DNA of 40,651 nucleotides from Gemmatimonadota bacterium (GTDB taxonomy: Bacteria; Gemmatimonadota; Gemmatimonadetes; Gemmatimonadales; Gemmatimonadaceae), in contig JAPLKT010000126.1 of assembly GCA_026387895.1 (NCBI GenBank), forward strand, positions 1-40,651, in the 5' to 3' direction. Positions 32,677 to 40,651 of the stretch are shown in pieces. The position numbers and the translations under genes are program-made. A model generated the notes under the pieces. It did not search any database and was not told where the DNA came from. It worked only from the letters and a program-made list of their open reading frames with translations. The first letter of the stretch is position 1, and the number at the start of each line of letters is the position of its first letter.

Positions 32677-34380
32677 ATGGAACGGCGCTTCTTTCTCGCT
32701 CTTCTGCTGACTGGCGTGGTGGTTGTCCTCACGCCTCGGCTCTTTCCTGCCCCACCCAAGGCCATCACAGCCTCGGTGGACTCCACAACCGTCGCGGTTG
32801 GGTCCACACCAGCGACGACCACCACTGGCGCTCCGGCGGCCCTTCCTGCGACCGGCGCGAACACAGCCGGAGCGGCCCCACGTACCGCCGCGACGATTGG
32901 CGCCACCACACAGACGGTCCCCGCCGCGGTTCCCGCTGAAACGCTGACCGTTGAGACGCCACTGGCACGGACCGCGTACAGCTCGATCGGCGCGGCGCCG
33001 TTGTATGTCCAGGTCGACAGCTACCCTGCGCTGAACTCGGCGACTGGTGGGGTGCGCATCAAACACGGCACCCAAGCGTTGCTCCGGTATCGCGTGATCT
33101 CGGCGACCGACACCATCCGGCTCGACGCGATGACCTTCAGCGCGCAGCGCGGAACGGCAACAAATGGCGATCCGACGGTGACCTTTACAGGCACCACGCC
33201 GAGTGCCCGTGGACCGGTCACCGCGACGATCAGCTATTTGATGTCACGCGACACCTACGTGAGCACGGCCACCGTTCGTTTGACCGGCGTGCCCGAGTCG
33301 GCGTTCCTACTTGTCGACTTGCCGCGCGGCTTCGACATCCAGGAAGCAGACTCCTCGGGCGACTTGCGCGCGCTGTCCTATGCCGTGAAGCCAGTTAACA
33401 AGAGCGCGAAGGGCACCCTTTTCGCGAAGCTCGAAGAAGGGGAAACAAAGCTTGAGCCGGGGCCGCTCACCTGGGCGGTGGCCAAGAACAAGTATTTCAT
33501 GGTTGGTCTGCTGACACCAGAGAAGGGGGGGAACCCGTTCTCTGAAGTGAACATGGTCGGCGGCGCCCGCGAAAAGAAAGAGGCGCGCGTCGGTCAGGCG
33601 ACGGTCGTGATGCCGCTGAAGGCTGGCGCTGCGACGTTCGAGCTGTTCGCTGGCCCACAGTCGTGGGAGCACCTCCGCAAGATGGGCCGCGAGTTCGAGA
33701 CGGCCAATCCATACGGCGGCTTCATGCAGCCGGTGGTGCAGCCCTTCTCGACGATCGTCATGCGCATTCTGCTCTGGATGAAAAAAGTCCTCGGCCTCAA
33801 CTACGGCTGGGTGCTTGTCATCTTTGGTGTCACGATTCGCATTGTGCTGTGGCCGTTGAATGCGAGCGCTATGCGCGCGAGCCTACGCATGCAGCGCTTG
33901 CAGCCGGAACTGACCGCGGCGCAGACCAAGTACAAGAGCGACCCACAGAAGCAGCAGGCCGAAATCATGCGGATCTATAAAGATCATGGCATGAGTCCGC
34001 TCTCGCCGCTCTCGGGATGTGTGCCGGCGCTCATTCCCATGCCGGTGCTGATGGCGCTGTTCTTTGTCTTCCAGAACACGATCGAGTTCCGCGGCGTGTC
34101 GTTCCTCTGGCTGCACGACATCTCGCTGCACGATCCGCTGTACATCCTGCCACTACTCATGGGAATCTCGATGTACGTGCTGAGCTGGATTGGCTTGCGC
34201 AACATGCCCGATAACCCGCAGGCGAAGATGATGAGCTGGATGATGCCGATCATGTTCACCTTCTTCCTGCTCCAGTCGGCCGCCGGACTCTCGCTGTATT
34301 ACACCGTGCAACAAATCGCGGCGCTCCCGCAACAGTGGTTGATCGCGAACGAGCGGGCCAAGGCCAAGGCGACGAGCTGA
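32677..34380 (+). CDS. yidC: Membrane protein insertase YidC
   Basis: A 567-aa insertase of Gram-negative type. N-terminal membrane helix FFLALLLTGVVVVL, then an Ala/Thr-rich linker (about 35-85), a large periplasmic beta domain to about 345, and the conserved five-helix core beginning FSTIVMRILLWMKKVLG and GWVLVIFGVTIRIVLWPLN. In the core, a positively charged Arg in VTIRI is expected for substrate insertion. The coiled loop has MRMQRLQPE and MSPLSPLSGCVPALIPMPV. The tail is short, AKAKATS. The mnmE frame overlaps the 3' end. Confidence 0.97.
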   Translation: MERRFFLALLLTGVVVVLTPRLFPAPPKAITASVDSTTVAVGSTPATTTTGAPAALPATGANTAGAAPRTAATIGATTQTVPAAVPAETLTVETPLARTAYSSIGAAPLYVQVDSYPALNSATGGVRIKHGTQALLRYRVISATDTIRLDAMTFSAQRGTATNGDPTVTFTGTTPSARGPVTATISYLMSRDTYVSTATVRLTGVPESAFLLVDLPRGFDIQEADSSGDLRALSYAVKPVNKSAKGTLFAKLEEGETKLEPGPLTWAVAKNKYFMVGLLTPEKGGNPFSEVNMVGGAREKKEARVGQATVVMPLKAGAATFELFAGPQSWEHLRKMGREFETANPYGGFMQPVVQPFSTIVMRILLWMKKVLGLNYGWVLVIFGVTIRIVLWPLNASAMRASLRMQRLQPELTAAQTKYKSDPQKQQAEIMRIYKDHGMSPLSPLSGCVPALIPMPVLMALFFVFQNTIEFRGVSFLWLHDISLHDPLYILPLLMGISMYVLSWIGLRNMPDNPQAKMMSWMMPIMFTFFLLQSAAGLSLYYTVQQIAALPQQWLIANERAKAKATS

Positions 34381-35783
34381 CAAGCGCGACACTTCGTGGC
34401 GACACGATTGTGGCCATCGCCACGGCCCCCGGCCGTTCGGCGGTGGCCATTGTCCGTTTGAGCGGTCCGCAGGCGGAGGCGATTGCCGCGCGAGTCGGTG
34501 TGTCGGTCGCGCGGTGCGCGCCACGTGTCGCGACACGCACACGACTGCACGCGTGCGACGATCCCGCGGTGCCGCTCGACGATGCGCTGGTCACACACTT
34601 CCCAGCGCCTCACTCGTACACCGGCGAGACGGTCATCGAGTTTGCGACGCACGGCGGAAGTATTGTGCCGACCGCGGTGTGCGCAGCGCTGGTGCACGCC
34701 GGGGCACGCCAGGCGTTGCCCGGAGAGTTCACGGAGCGCGCAGTCCTCGCCGGCAAACTCGATCTCCTGCGCGCCGAAGCGGTGGCAGACCTAATTGATG
34801 CACGCTCCACGGCCACTCACCGCGCGGCGCTCACGCAGCTCGACGGCGCGCTGTCGCGCGCGCTCGACGCGCTGCGCACAGCGGTCATTGAACTCGACGC
34901 CCTACTGGCCTACGATATCGATTTCCCCGAGGAAGATGGTGGCCCTGTGCCACGCGCCCGGATTACCACTGCGTGCGACGCCCTCGTGGAACGGCTTGAG
35001 GCGCTCTTAGCCACTGTACCCGCCGCCGTCCTCGGCCGCGATGGCGTGACCGTGGTGCTGGCGGGGGCGCCGAATGTTGGAAAGTCCTCGTTGCTCAACG
35101 CGCTGGTTGGCGAACTTCGTGTGATTGTGAGTGACGTTCCCGGCACCACCCGCGACGCGGTGGAGGTATTGCTCGATCACGAGCCTTGGCCGCTTCGTCT
35201 TGTGGACACCGCAGGGCTCCGCGAGACCCAAGACCCACTGGAACGGCTCGGGATTGAGGTCAGCGAGCGGTATGTGGCGTCCGCGCATGTGGTGGTGGTG
35301 TGCGGCGAGACGCCAGCAGCGCTTGCCGCCGCGGCCACAGAAATCCGCGGGCGTTCGGCCGCGCCGATGATTGGAGCGCTGACAAAGCGTGATATAGTAA
35401 CTAATAGTTACGATATAGCCAACGCCGGATCACACCTTGCACACTTCGCACACATCGTGCCTGTGAGTGCCCATACCGGTGATGGGCGGAGCGCGCTGCT
35501 CGCTGCCATCACCGCCGTGATGCGCGCACAGTTGGAGGAGCGTACGGGAGTCCTCAACACGAACACACCACTCCTCACCCGCGCACGACATCAGAGCGCG
35601 ATCACCACCGCGCGCGACGAACTGCTCGCATTTCGTACCGCGTGGGCCGACGGCGCATTGCCAGCACCAGTGGCCGCATCGCATGTGCGTGCAGCGGCGC
35701 ACGCACTCGAAGAGCTTGTGGGTGCTGTGGATATCGAAGATGTGTTAGCGAAGGTCTTTTCGAGCTTTTGCGTCGGCAAGTAA
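34377..35783 (+). CDS. mnmE: tRNA modification GTPase MnmE (TrmE)
   Basis: GTPase partner of MnmG in wobble-uridine modification. N-terminal formyl-THF-binding domain begins DTIVAIATAPGRSAVAIVRL and holds HSYTGETVIEFATHGG. GTPase domain: G1 GAPNVGKSSLLNAL, G2 around PGTTRDAVE, G3 DTAGLRE, G4 LTKRD (TKRD for NKxD), and the C-terminal FCVGK, the Cys-containing end of MnmE. The start is unclear. CTG 34377 gives a natural N-terminus and a CTGA overlap with the yidC stop; GTG 34335 (482 aa) adds 14 residues overlapping yidC; GTG 34410 removes DTI. It is convergent with the protease-like gene, 32 bp away. Confidence 0.95.
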   Translation: MTSATLRGDTIVAIATAPGRSAVAIVRLSGPQAEAIAARVGVSVARCAPRVATRTRLHACDDPAVPLDDALVTHFPAPHSYTGETVIEFATHGGSIVPTAVCAALVHAGARQALPGEFTERAVLAGKLDLLRAEAVADLIDARSTATHRAALTQLDGALSRALDALRTAVIELDALLAYDIDFPEEDGGPVPRARITTACDALVERLEALLATVPAAVLGRDGVTVVLAGAPNVGKSSLLNALVGELRVIVSDVPGTTRDAVEVLLDHEPWPLRLVDTAGLRETQDPLERLGIEVSERYVASAHVVVVCGETPAALAAAATEIRGRSAAPMIGALTKRDIVTNSYDIANAGSHLAHFAHIVPVSAHTGDGRSALLAAITAVMRAQLEERTGVLNTNTPLLTRARHQSAITTARDELLAFRTAWADGALPAPVAASHVRAAAHALEELVGAVDIEDVLAKVFSSFCVGK

Positions 35784-35792
35784 CACGCCGCG

Positions 35793-35828
35793 GCGCACCC
35801 CGCACTACCGCAACACTACGCGGTGCGC
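35793..35828. terminator. Possible bidirectional terminator stem between convergent genes
   Basis: GCGCACC (35793-35799) pairs with GGTGCGC (35822-35828), with partly matching flanks. It bridges the ends of mnmE and the minus-strand gene but lacks a T-run on either strand. Confidence 0.35.
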
Positions 35829-36754
35829 GCCGCCCCTTCTGCGAGCGCCAGTAACTCCGTCGCGCTCGCGCGCAGCGCCCACGGGAGTCCCTTCTCAATG
35901 ATCGCGTCCTCCACCATTCGGGCGCCCAGAAAATAGCCGGCACGTTCCGGGACAACCTGGCGCTGCACGGTGCGGGCCTCGTCGCTCATGCCACCCGAGA
36001 GCCACCGGAGTCGCAGGCCAAGGCCTGCGCGCTCAAGATCGTCGGCCACGGCGCGGGTGAGCATACCCTCCAGCTCGCGAATCCGCGCGTACTGCTTGCG
36101 CTGGAATCCGAAATACTCCCACGGGGCATGTCCCGGGCTAAAACGCCGCGCCGCCTGCACCGCGAGCCCTTCGTTCACGAGATGCTCCCGGAGTGACACA
36201 CTGCGGCCAGTTTCCCAATACGAATACACGCCACCGGCATCGGCGATCTGCGGGCGCATTTCGCTCCGGCTCTGCGGCGACGTGTACCGCACCCCGTGCG
36301 CGATTTCGTGCGCGAGCCACATCGGAATCAGCTCGGGATCGAGGCCGAGTGCGTGGGTGGTGGGGTTGGCAACGGAGGTGAAGTGCTCGAGGCAGACGAA
36401 GGCCACGGCGCGTCCATTGACGACCAGCTCACCAGCGTTGGCGCCGCCGACGCCCACCATAATCAGCACGTCGATGGTGCTGTCGATTTCCATGAGTTCG
36501 ACGCACTGCGCTTCCGTCGCGCGCGCGATCGCGTCGATATCGGTGCGCTCGAGCATCGCGAGCAGATCACTGCGGTCGGCGTTGACCGTGTCGCGCACCA
36601 CCTCGGCGAAGTGCGGACCACGCGGATCCACGACGTAGTTGTGCCAATACGCCTCGAGGAGCGGGCGATGCTGCTCGAAATAGCGCTCGTACGCTGCTGC
36701 CCGATCCGTGCTGTGCAGGATCGCCAGAAAGTCAGGCAGCAGGTTGATGATCAT
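35816..36754 (-). CDS. Predicted zinc-dependent protease-like protein (HExxH)
   Basis: A 312-aa cytoplasmic-looking protein with HEIAHGVRY, giving HExxH ligands His149, Glu150 and His153, and NEGLAVQAARR with Glu196 as a possible third ligand. The layout recalls the DUF2268 group of putative Zn-dependent proteases. No signal peptide or membrane helix is seen. The start is ATG 36754 (MIINLLPDFLAILHS); the frame extends to 36811 with a Cys/His-rich leader that I reject. The upp stop is 112 bp upstream on the same strand. The substrate is unknown. Confidence 0.7.
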   Translation of the reverse strand: MIINLLPDFLAILHSTDRAAAYERYFEQHRPLLEAYWHNYVVDPRGPHFAEVVRDTVNADRSDLLAMLERTDIDAIARATEAQCVELMEIDSTIDVLIMVGVGGANAGELVVNGRAVAFVCLEHFTSVANPTTHALGLDPELIPMWLAHEIAHGVRYTSPQSRSEMRPQIADAGGVYSYWETGRSVSLREHLVNEGLAVQAARRFSPGHAPWEYFGFQRKQYARIRELEGMLTRAVADDLERAGLGLRLRWLSGGMSDEARTVQRQVVPERAGYFLGARMVEDAIIEKGLPWALRASATELLALAEGAARTA

Positions 36755-36866
36755 CAGGCGTCGTCGGGGTACGAAGCAGCGGTGGGGTGCGCACACGTGT
36801 TTGCAATCCAAATGTACGACAACTGATTCGAGTCTGTCAGCCTCTTGTGGCGCCGACCAATTAATG

Positions 36867-37523
36867 CTATCGCGTTCCGAAAAGACGATCGCCCGCGTCG
36901 CCCAAACCTGGTAGGATGTAGCCGTGCGCGTTTAGCTCGCGGTCGAGAGCGGCGCAGATAATCGGCACGTCGGGGTGTGCCTCGTGCACTCGCGTCACAC
37001 CAGCCGGGGCTGCGACCAGGCAAAGGAAACGGATACGCTGTGCTCCGGCCCGCTTGAGCGCGGTGATCGCAGCGACCGCGCTCCCGCCCGTGGCGAGCAT
37101 CGGATCGAGCAGAAGGAAGTCACGTTCCGGGGCGTCGGCCGGAATCTTGAAGTAGTAGTCCACCGGCTCGAGGGTGTTGTGGTCACGGTAGAGGCCGATA
37201 TGTCCAACGCGAGCCGAGGGGACCAGCCGGAGGATGCCGTCGACCATGCCGAGTCCCGCGCGCAGGATCGGCACGAGGGTGAGCTTTTTTCCGGCGAGAC
37301 GCTCGCCCTGGGTGGTCTCGAGGGGGGTGTCGACGGAGACAGGCTCGAGGGCAAGATCAGCTGTGGCCTCGTACGCCATGAGCATGGCGATCTCGTCCAC
37401 GAGCTCCTTGAAGATCTTTTTGGGTGTGTTTTTGTCGCGGAGGAGCGTCACCTTATGGCGCACCAGCGGGTGCTGTACCACGGTGAAGAGAGGGGTACCG
37501 CGAGGCGGAGGCGTTGTTGTCAT
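36867..37523 (-). CDS. upp: Uracil phosphoribosyltransferase
   Basis: A 218-aa salvage enzyme making UMP from uracil and PRPP. Motifs: [32 protein letters not shown], the PRPP-binding [13 protein letters not shown] and the uracil-binding [17 protein letters not shown] at the C-terminus. Length is normal. ATG 37523 (MTTTPPPRG) is chosen; the frame opens further up at a leader lacking family similarity. The divergent 58-aa gene starts 27 bp away on the plus strand. Confidence 0.95.
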   Translation of the reverse strand: MTTTPPPRGTPLFTVVQHPLVRHKVTLLRDKNTPKKIFKELVDEIAMLMAYEATADLALEPVSVDTPLETTQGERLAGKKLTLVPILRAGLGMVDGILRLVPSARVGHIGLYRDHNTLEPVDYYFKIPADAPERDFLLLDPMLATGGSAVAAITALKRAGAQRIRFLCLVAAPAGVTRVHEAHPDVPIICAALDRELNAHGYILPGLGDAGDRLFGTR

Positions 37524-37550
37524 GCTGCGGATACTACTATTTTTCTCACC

Positions 37551-37727
37551 ATGAAAGAATACCAGGCCGTGATCCTGCGCCTTACGGGGCATACGCGCGA
37601 GGATGAGGACGCCCTGACCGACCTGCTCAATGAGCGGAGCCGCGGCGGGTGGGACCCCACAATGATGACGCCCGATCCCTATCGTTTGACTATCATCTTC
37701 GCCCGGGCCTCACAGCCCGAGCGCTGA
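37551..37727 (+). CDS. Small protein, 58 aa (DUF4177-like pattern)
   Basis: Reads [20 protein letters not shown], ending [13 protein letters not shown]. Its shape (short strand, acidic linker, [12 protein letters not shown], then a strand) resembles the DUF4177 class of small proteins; the match is by eye only. There is no ribosome site before the ATG; instead TACTAT (37535-37540), a -10-like hexamer, lies 10 bases upstream, so the mRNA may be leaderless. The DUF218 gene follows 7 bp after the stop, probably in one transcript. Confidence 0.7.
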   Translation: MKEYQAVILRLTGHTREDEDALTDLLNERSRGGWDPTMMTPDPYRLTIIFARASQPER

Positions 37728-37734
37728 CCCGGTC

Positions 37735-38322
37735 GTGGCTCGCCGTCGACGGTGGGTGTTGGCCACGCTTAGCGTTTTACTGCTCTGTTGGCTCGCATCA
37801 CTGAGCGCGGTGCTCGTGTGGGCGTTGGAGGACGACGCCGAGCACGCGGACGCGATTATTGTGATGGGGGCGGCGCAGTATCAGGGTAAGCCGTCGCCGG
37901 TGTTGCGTTCGCGGCTGGATCATGCGGTCGCGCTCTGGCAGCTCGGGCTCGCGAACCGCATGGTGCTCACAGGTGGATTCGGCACCGGGGATACCCTGTC
38001 TGAGGCTGGGGTGTCGCGTCACTACGTGATGTCGCGCGGGGTGCCTGACACGGCCATCCTGCTCGAGAGCATGGGACGGACATCGTCGCAAAGCATGCGC
38101 GCGGCGATCGAGCTCATGCACACCCAGCAACTACAGACGGCGATCGTCGTCAGCGATCCCTTTCACATGTTGCGACTCGAGATCATTGCTCGACGCTACG
38201 GGCTCGAGCCACTCACCTCCCCGGCGCTCCCATCACGGGCCGGAAGCCGCATCTGGAATCACTGGAGTTTTCTGTTAGCAGAATCTATCAAAGCGCCGGT
38301 GGCGCTTGTCCTCGATTGGTAA
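37735..38322 (+). CDS. DUF218/YdcF-family membrane-anchored protein
   Basis: A 195-aa protein with an N-terminal membrane helix at about residues 9-30 (WVLATLSVLLLCWLASLSAV) and a DUF218 domain outside or inside the membrane: DAIIVMGAAQYQG, RLDHAVALWQLGLA, VLTGGFGTGDTLSEA, LLESMGRTSSQSM, VVSDPFHMLRLEIIARR. Family members such as YdcF and SanA are linked to envelope integrity; biochemical function is uncertain. The GTG start is 7 bp after the 58-aa gene. The M16 gene follows after 11 bp. Confidence 0.9.
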   Translation: MARRRRWVLATLSVLLLCWLASLSAVLVWALEDDAEHADAIIVMGAAQYQGKPSPVLRSRLDHAVALWQLGLANRMVLTGGFGTGDTLSEAGVSRHYVMSRGVPDTAILLESMGRTSSQSMRAAIELMHTQQLQTAIVVSDPFHMLRLEIIARRYGLEPLTSPALPSRAGSRIWNHWSFLLAESIKAPVALVLDW

Positions 38323-38333
38323 TACGAAACACA

Positions 38334-39668
38334 ATGCGCATTCCTGTAGAGTCCTACCGCCTGCCAAACGGATTGCTCGTGACCCTCTCCGAGGATCACT
38401 CGGCGCCGATCGTGGCCGTGAACCTGTGGTACCATGTTGGATCGGCCAACGAACGGGAGGGGCGTACCGGGTTCGCGCACCTGTTTGAACACATGCTTTT
38501 TCAGGGATCCGAGCATGTGGGCGCCAACGAACATTTCGAACTCGTGCAACGCGCCGGCGGAACGCTCAACGGCTCCACCTGGCTCGACCGCACCAATTAT
38601 TACGAGACGGTGCCGTCGAATCACTTAGCGACCGCGCTCTGGCTCGAAGCAGATCGCATGGGCGCACTGCTCCCCGCGATGACGCAAGAAAAACTCGACA
38701 CACAGCGCGACGTCGTGAAGAACGAGCGCCGCTGGTCGGTGGACAATCAGCCCTACGGCACCTGGTGGGAACGACTCCCGGCATTGTGTTTTCCGCCGGA
38801 GCATCCGTTCCACCACTCGCTGATCGGCTCTATGGAGCACTTGAGTGAGGCGAGTCTTGAGGATATCGCCGAGTTCTTCCGCACCTGGTATTCCCCGGAC
38901 AACGCGGTGCTGACGATTGCGGGAGACTTTGATCCCACCGAGGCGCGCGCGCTGGTGGCGCAATATTTCGGACCCATTCCGCGCGCCGCGGCTCGTCCAG
39001 AGTTGCCGTCGTTCACAGTGGCGCCGTCATTCGGCAGTGCGCAGCGAGCGGTTTTTGAAGATGATGTAGTGTTGCCCCGCCTCTTCCTGGCCTTCCGCTC
39101 ACCCGTGTTCGGCTCAGCGGAGTATTACGCGGCGAGTATCTGCGGCGCCATCCTCGGCAGTCGGCGCGGCAGTCGGCTCTACCGGTCGTTGGTGCGTGAG
39201 CAGGAGGTCGCTCAGGAAGTGTCGGCCTTTACGTATGATCTCAGCAAAGGCAGCGATTTGCTGGTGGTTGACGCGATGGCGCGCCCCGGCGTGACACTCG
39301 AACAGCTCGAAGCGGCGGTGGGCGCTCAGGTCGATCGGTTGCATAACGACGGTGTCACGGCGGACGAACTCGCGCGTGCGCTCGCGTTGATCGAGACGGA
39401 TTTGATCGGTGCGCTGCAGTCGGCGGGCGAGCGAGCCGATAGATTGTCGCAATTTGCTACTTATTTCGGGGATGCCGCGTTGCTGAACGAACAAATCGAC
39501 CGGTATCGTGCGGTGACCGTGGAGCAGGTGAGCGCCTTTGCGCGCGCGCGCCTTGGGGCCGATAATCGGGCATCGCTTGTGTACGTCCCGCGCGCGGCTG
39601 GTGGTTCCGGTGCTGCCGGTGCTGCCGGTGCTGGCACTCCCGGAGTCGGCGAGGAGGTGGGCGCATGA
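38334..39668 (+). CDS. M16-family zinc peptidase (active subunit)
   Basis: A 444-aa peptidase of the pitrilysin/insulinase class. The inverted zinc motif HLFEH gives His49, Glu52 and His53; the third ligand is Glu131 in VVKNERR, 78 residues later as usual. The product starts MRIPVESYRLPNGLLVTLSE, and no export signal is visible. The end has a repeat GSGAAGAAGAG of slipped GGTGCTGCC. The start is ATG 38334; a GTG at 38316 would overlap the DUF218 gene. The stop overlaps the following M16 gene by ATGA, so the pair is probably made together and dimerises. Confidence 0.94.
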   Translation: MRIPVESYRLPNGLLVTLSEDHSAPIVAVNLWYHVGSANEREGRTGFAHLFEHMLFQGSEHVGANEHFELVQRAGGTLNGSTWLDRTNYYETVPSNHLATALWLEADRMGALLPAMTQEKLDTQRDVVKNERRWSVDNQPYGTWWERLPALCFPPEHPFHHSLIGSMEHLSEASLEDIAEFFRTWYSPDNAVLTIAGDFDPTEARALVAQYFGPIPRAAARPELPSFTVAPSFGSAQRAVFEDDVVLPRLFLAFRSPVFGSAEYYAASICGAILGSRRGSRLYRSLVREQEVAQEVSAFTYDLSKGSDLLVVDAMARPGVTLEQLEAAVGAQVDRLHNDGVTADELARALALIETDLIGALQSAGERADRLSQFATYFGDAALLNEQIDRYRAVTVEQVSAFARARLGADNRASLVYVPRAAGGSGAAGAAGAGTPGVGEEVGA

Positions 39669-40651
39669 GTATGTCCACTCGCCCAGTCGCGGGCCCGGGA
39701 CGTCCTTGGGAATTTCCGGCTGTGCATCAAGCCACGCTGGCGAACGGCCTTCGCGTCTCAGTCGCGCCAATGCACCGCTTGCCGATGGTCACGGTGCTCG
39801 CGATGGTCGATGCCGGCGCCACGCGCGATGCGGCTGGGCACGAAGGGGCGTCACTGCTCACCGCGTCGGCGCTCACAGAAGGAACGGCACGACTCGACGG
39901 CGCTTCACTCACCGAACAGTGCGAACGTCTTGGCGCCAGCATCGACGCCGGCGCTGACTGGGACAGCTTCATGGCCCATGTTGCCGTCACCCCAGATCGC
40001 CTCGAGCAGGCCATGGCGCTCCTTGGTGAGGTGCTGATCACGCCAGGGTTCCGCGCGCGCGATGTGGAGCGACTCAAAGAAGAGCGACTCGCCGATTTAC
40101 TGCAGCAGCGCGTAGAACCGCGCGGCCTCGCGGCTGAACAGTTCCGGGAATTCTTGTACGTCGACGGTTCGCGCTATCGCGTGTCAGCGGGCGGATCCCC
40201 AACCACGGTGCGCGGTCTCTCGCCGGAGATCGTGCAGGCGTTCCACGCCGCGCATGTCGCACCGAGTCGGATGACGATTGTGTTGACGGGCGATGTGACC
40301 CCTGAGCGCGGTGTGGCCTTGGTGGAGCGCGCGCTCGGATCGTGGCGTGGGGATGCAGCGGCTGGCGCTATGCCGGCGACTGTTGATGATCGCACGGTTG
40401 CTGGTGGGCGCCGCGTGCGCGTGGTGCACAAGGCCGATGCCCCGCAGTCTGAGTTGCGTGTGGGGCATCGCGGACTTCCGCGCCTGCATCCCGATTTCTT
40501 TGACGTGGTTGTGATGAACGCGCTGCTTGGCGGGTTGTTCTCGTCGCGGATCAACTTGAATCTGCGCGAGAAGCATGCGTACACGTACGGTGCGAACTCG
40601 ATGTTTGATTGGCGCCGAGGCGCGGGACCGTTTGTCGTGTCGACTGCGGTA
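39665..40651 (+). CDS. M16-family peptidase-like protein (inactive partner), 3' end outside window
   Basis: Open from the ATGA overlap to the window edge (329 codons). Motifs fit the M16 fold: ATLANGLRVSVAPMHRLPMV, then AGHEGASLLTASALTEGT where the active subunit has HxxEH. The His/Glu set is not conserved, so this subunit likely lacks zinc. LNLREKHAYTYGANS carries the Arg/Tyr pair that helps substrate binding in heterodimeric M16 proteases. So an active and inactive pair, like mitochondrial processing peptidase or bacterial M16B dimers, is the likely design. Confidence 0.92.
   Translation, partial: MSMSTRPVAGPGRPWEFPAVHQATLANGLRVSVAPMHRLPMVTVLAMVDAGATRDAAGHEGASLLTASALTEGTARLDGASLTEQCERLGASIDAGADWDSFMAHVAVTPDRLEQAMALLGEVLITPGFRARDVERLKEERLADLLQQRVEPRGLAAEQFREFLYVDGSRYRVSAGGSPTTVRGLSPEIVQAFHAAHVAPSRMTIVLTGDVTPERGVALVERALGSWRGDAAAGAMPATVDDRTVAGGRRVRVVHKADAPQSELRVGHRGLPRLHPDFFDVVVMNALLGGLFSSRINLNLREKHAYTYGANSMFDWRRGAGPFVVSTAV

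Overview
The window looks like the replication-origin neighbourhood of a bacterial chromosome of roughly 60% GC. It holds dnaA-dnaN, the rpmH-rnpA-yidD-yidC-mnmE cluster, mnmG, and a parA-parB pair with a parS site. My best guess for the organism is a member of the Gemmatimonadota. That is an inference from gene content (GWxTD lipoprotein, parAB joined to bactofilin, beta-propeller phosphoesterase) and GTG-rich starts; it was not tested by any search. The genes are Gram-negative in style: many lipoproteins with lipoboxes, a type IV pilin-like protein, and YidC with a periplasmic domain.

Layout. 1-3.8 kb: a partial beta-propeller/phosphoesterase protein, a dienelactone-hydrolase lipoprotein with a strong terminator, and a small unknown gene. 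3.8-8.0 kb: mnmG coupled to a polytopic membrane protein resembling glycosyltransferases. 8.0-8.8 kb: no intact gene. This stretch holds a 10/12-bp tandem-repeat array, a second short repeat, a frameshifted remnant of a SIMPL (DUF541) gene, and a parS site. 8.8-11.6 kb: parA, parB, a single-pass coiled-coil membrane protein, and bactofilin. 11.7-17.0 kb: a BMP-type nucleoside ABC importer operon with a NIF3-family gene inside it. 16.9-23.7 kb, minus strand: GWxTD lipoprotein, SEC59/dolichol-kinase-like protein, polA, pilin-like protein, a 56-aa protein and a lipoprotein. 23.8-27.4 kb: Ser/Thr kinase, histidine kinase, pyrE and an AraC-type regulator. 27.5-28.8 kb: RNase P RNA (rnpB) and a lipoprotein. 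28.8-31.6 kb, minus strand: dnaN and dnaA, with origin-like sequence between them and upstream of dnaA. 31.9-35.8 kb: rpmH, rnpA, yidD, yidC, mnmE. 35.8-40.65 kb: a zinc-protease-like gene, upp, a 58-aa gene, a DUF218 protein, and a pair of M16 peptidases, the second cut by the window edge.

How the parts fit. The central theme is chromosome replication and segregation. DnaA, DnaN, PolA, a probable bipartite oriC and ParABS lie within about 24 kb. A bactofilin sits next to parB and could tie the origin to the cell envelope. RNase P RNA and its protein subunit are both present, at separate loci, and so are both subunits of the MnmE-MnmG tRNA-modifying enzyme.

Sequence oddities. There are five short tandem-repeat arrays of different unit sequence. 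rnpA lacks a canonical start codon in its conserved frame. A SIMPL gene has decayed beside parS. The M23-peptidase-like gene between parB and bactofilin has no peptidase domain. I see no CRISPR array, no insertion sequence, no prophage and no tRNA gene.
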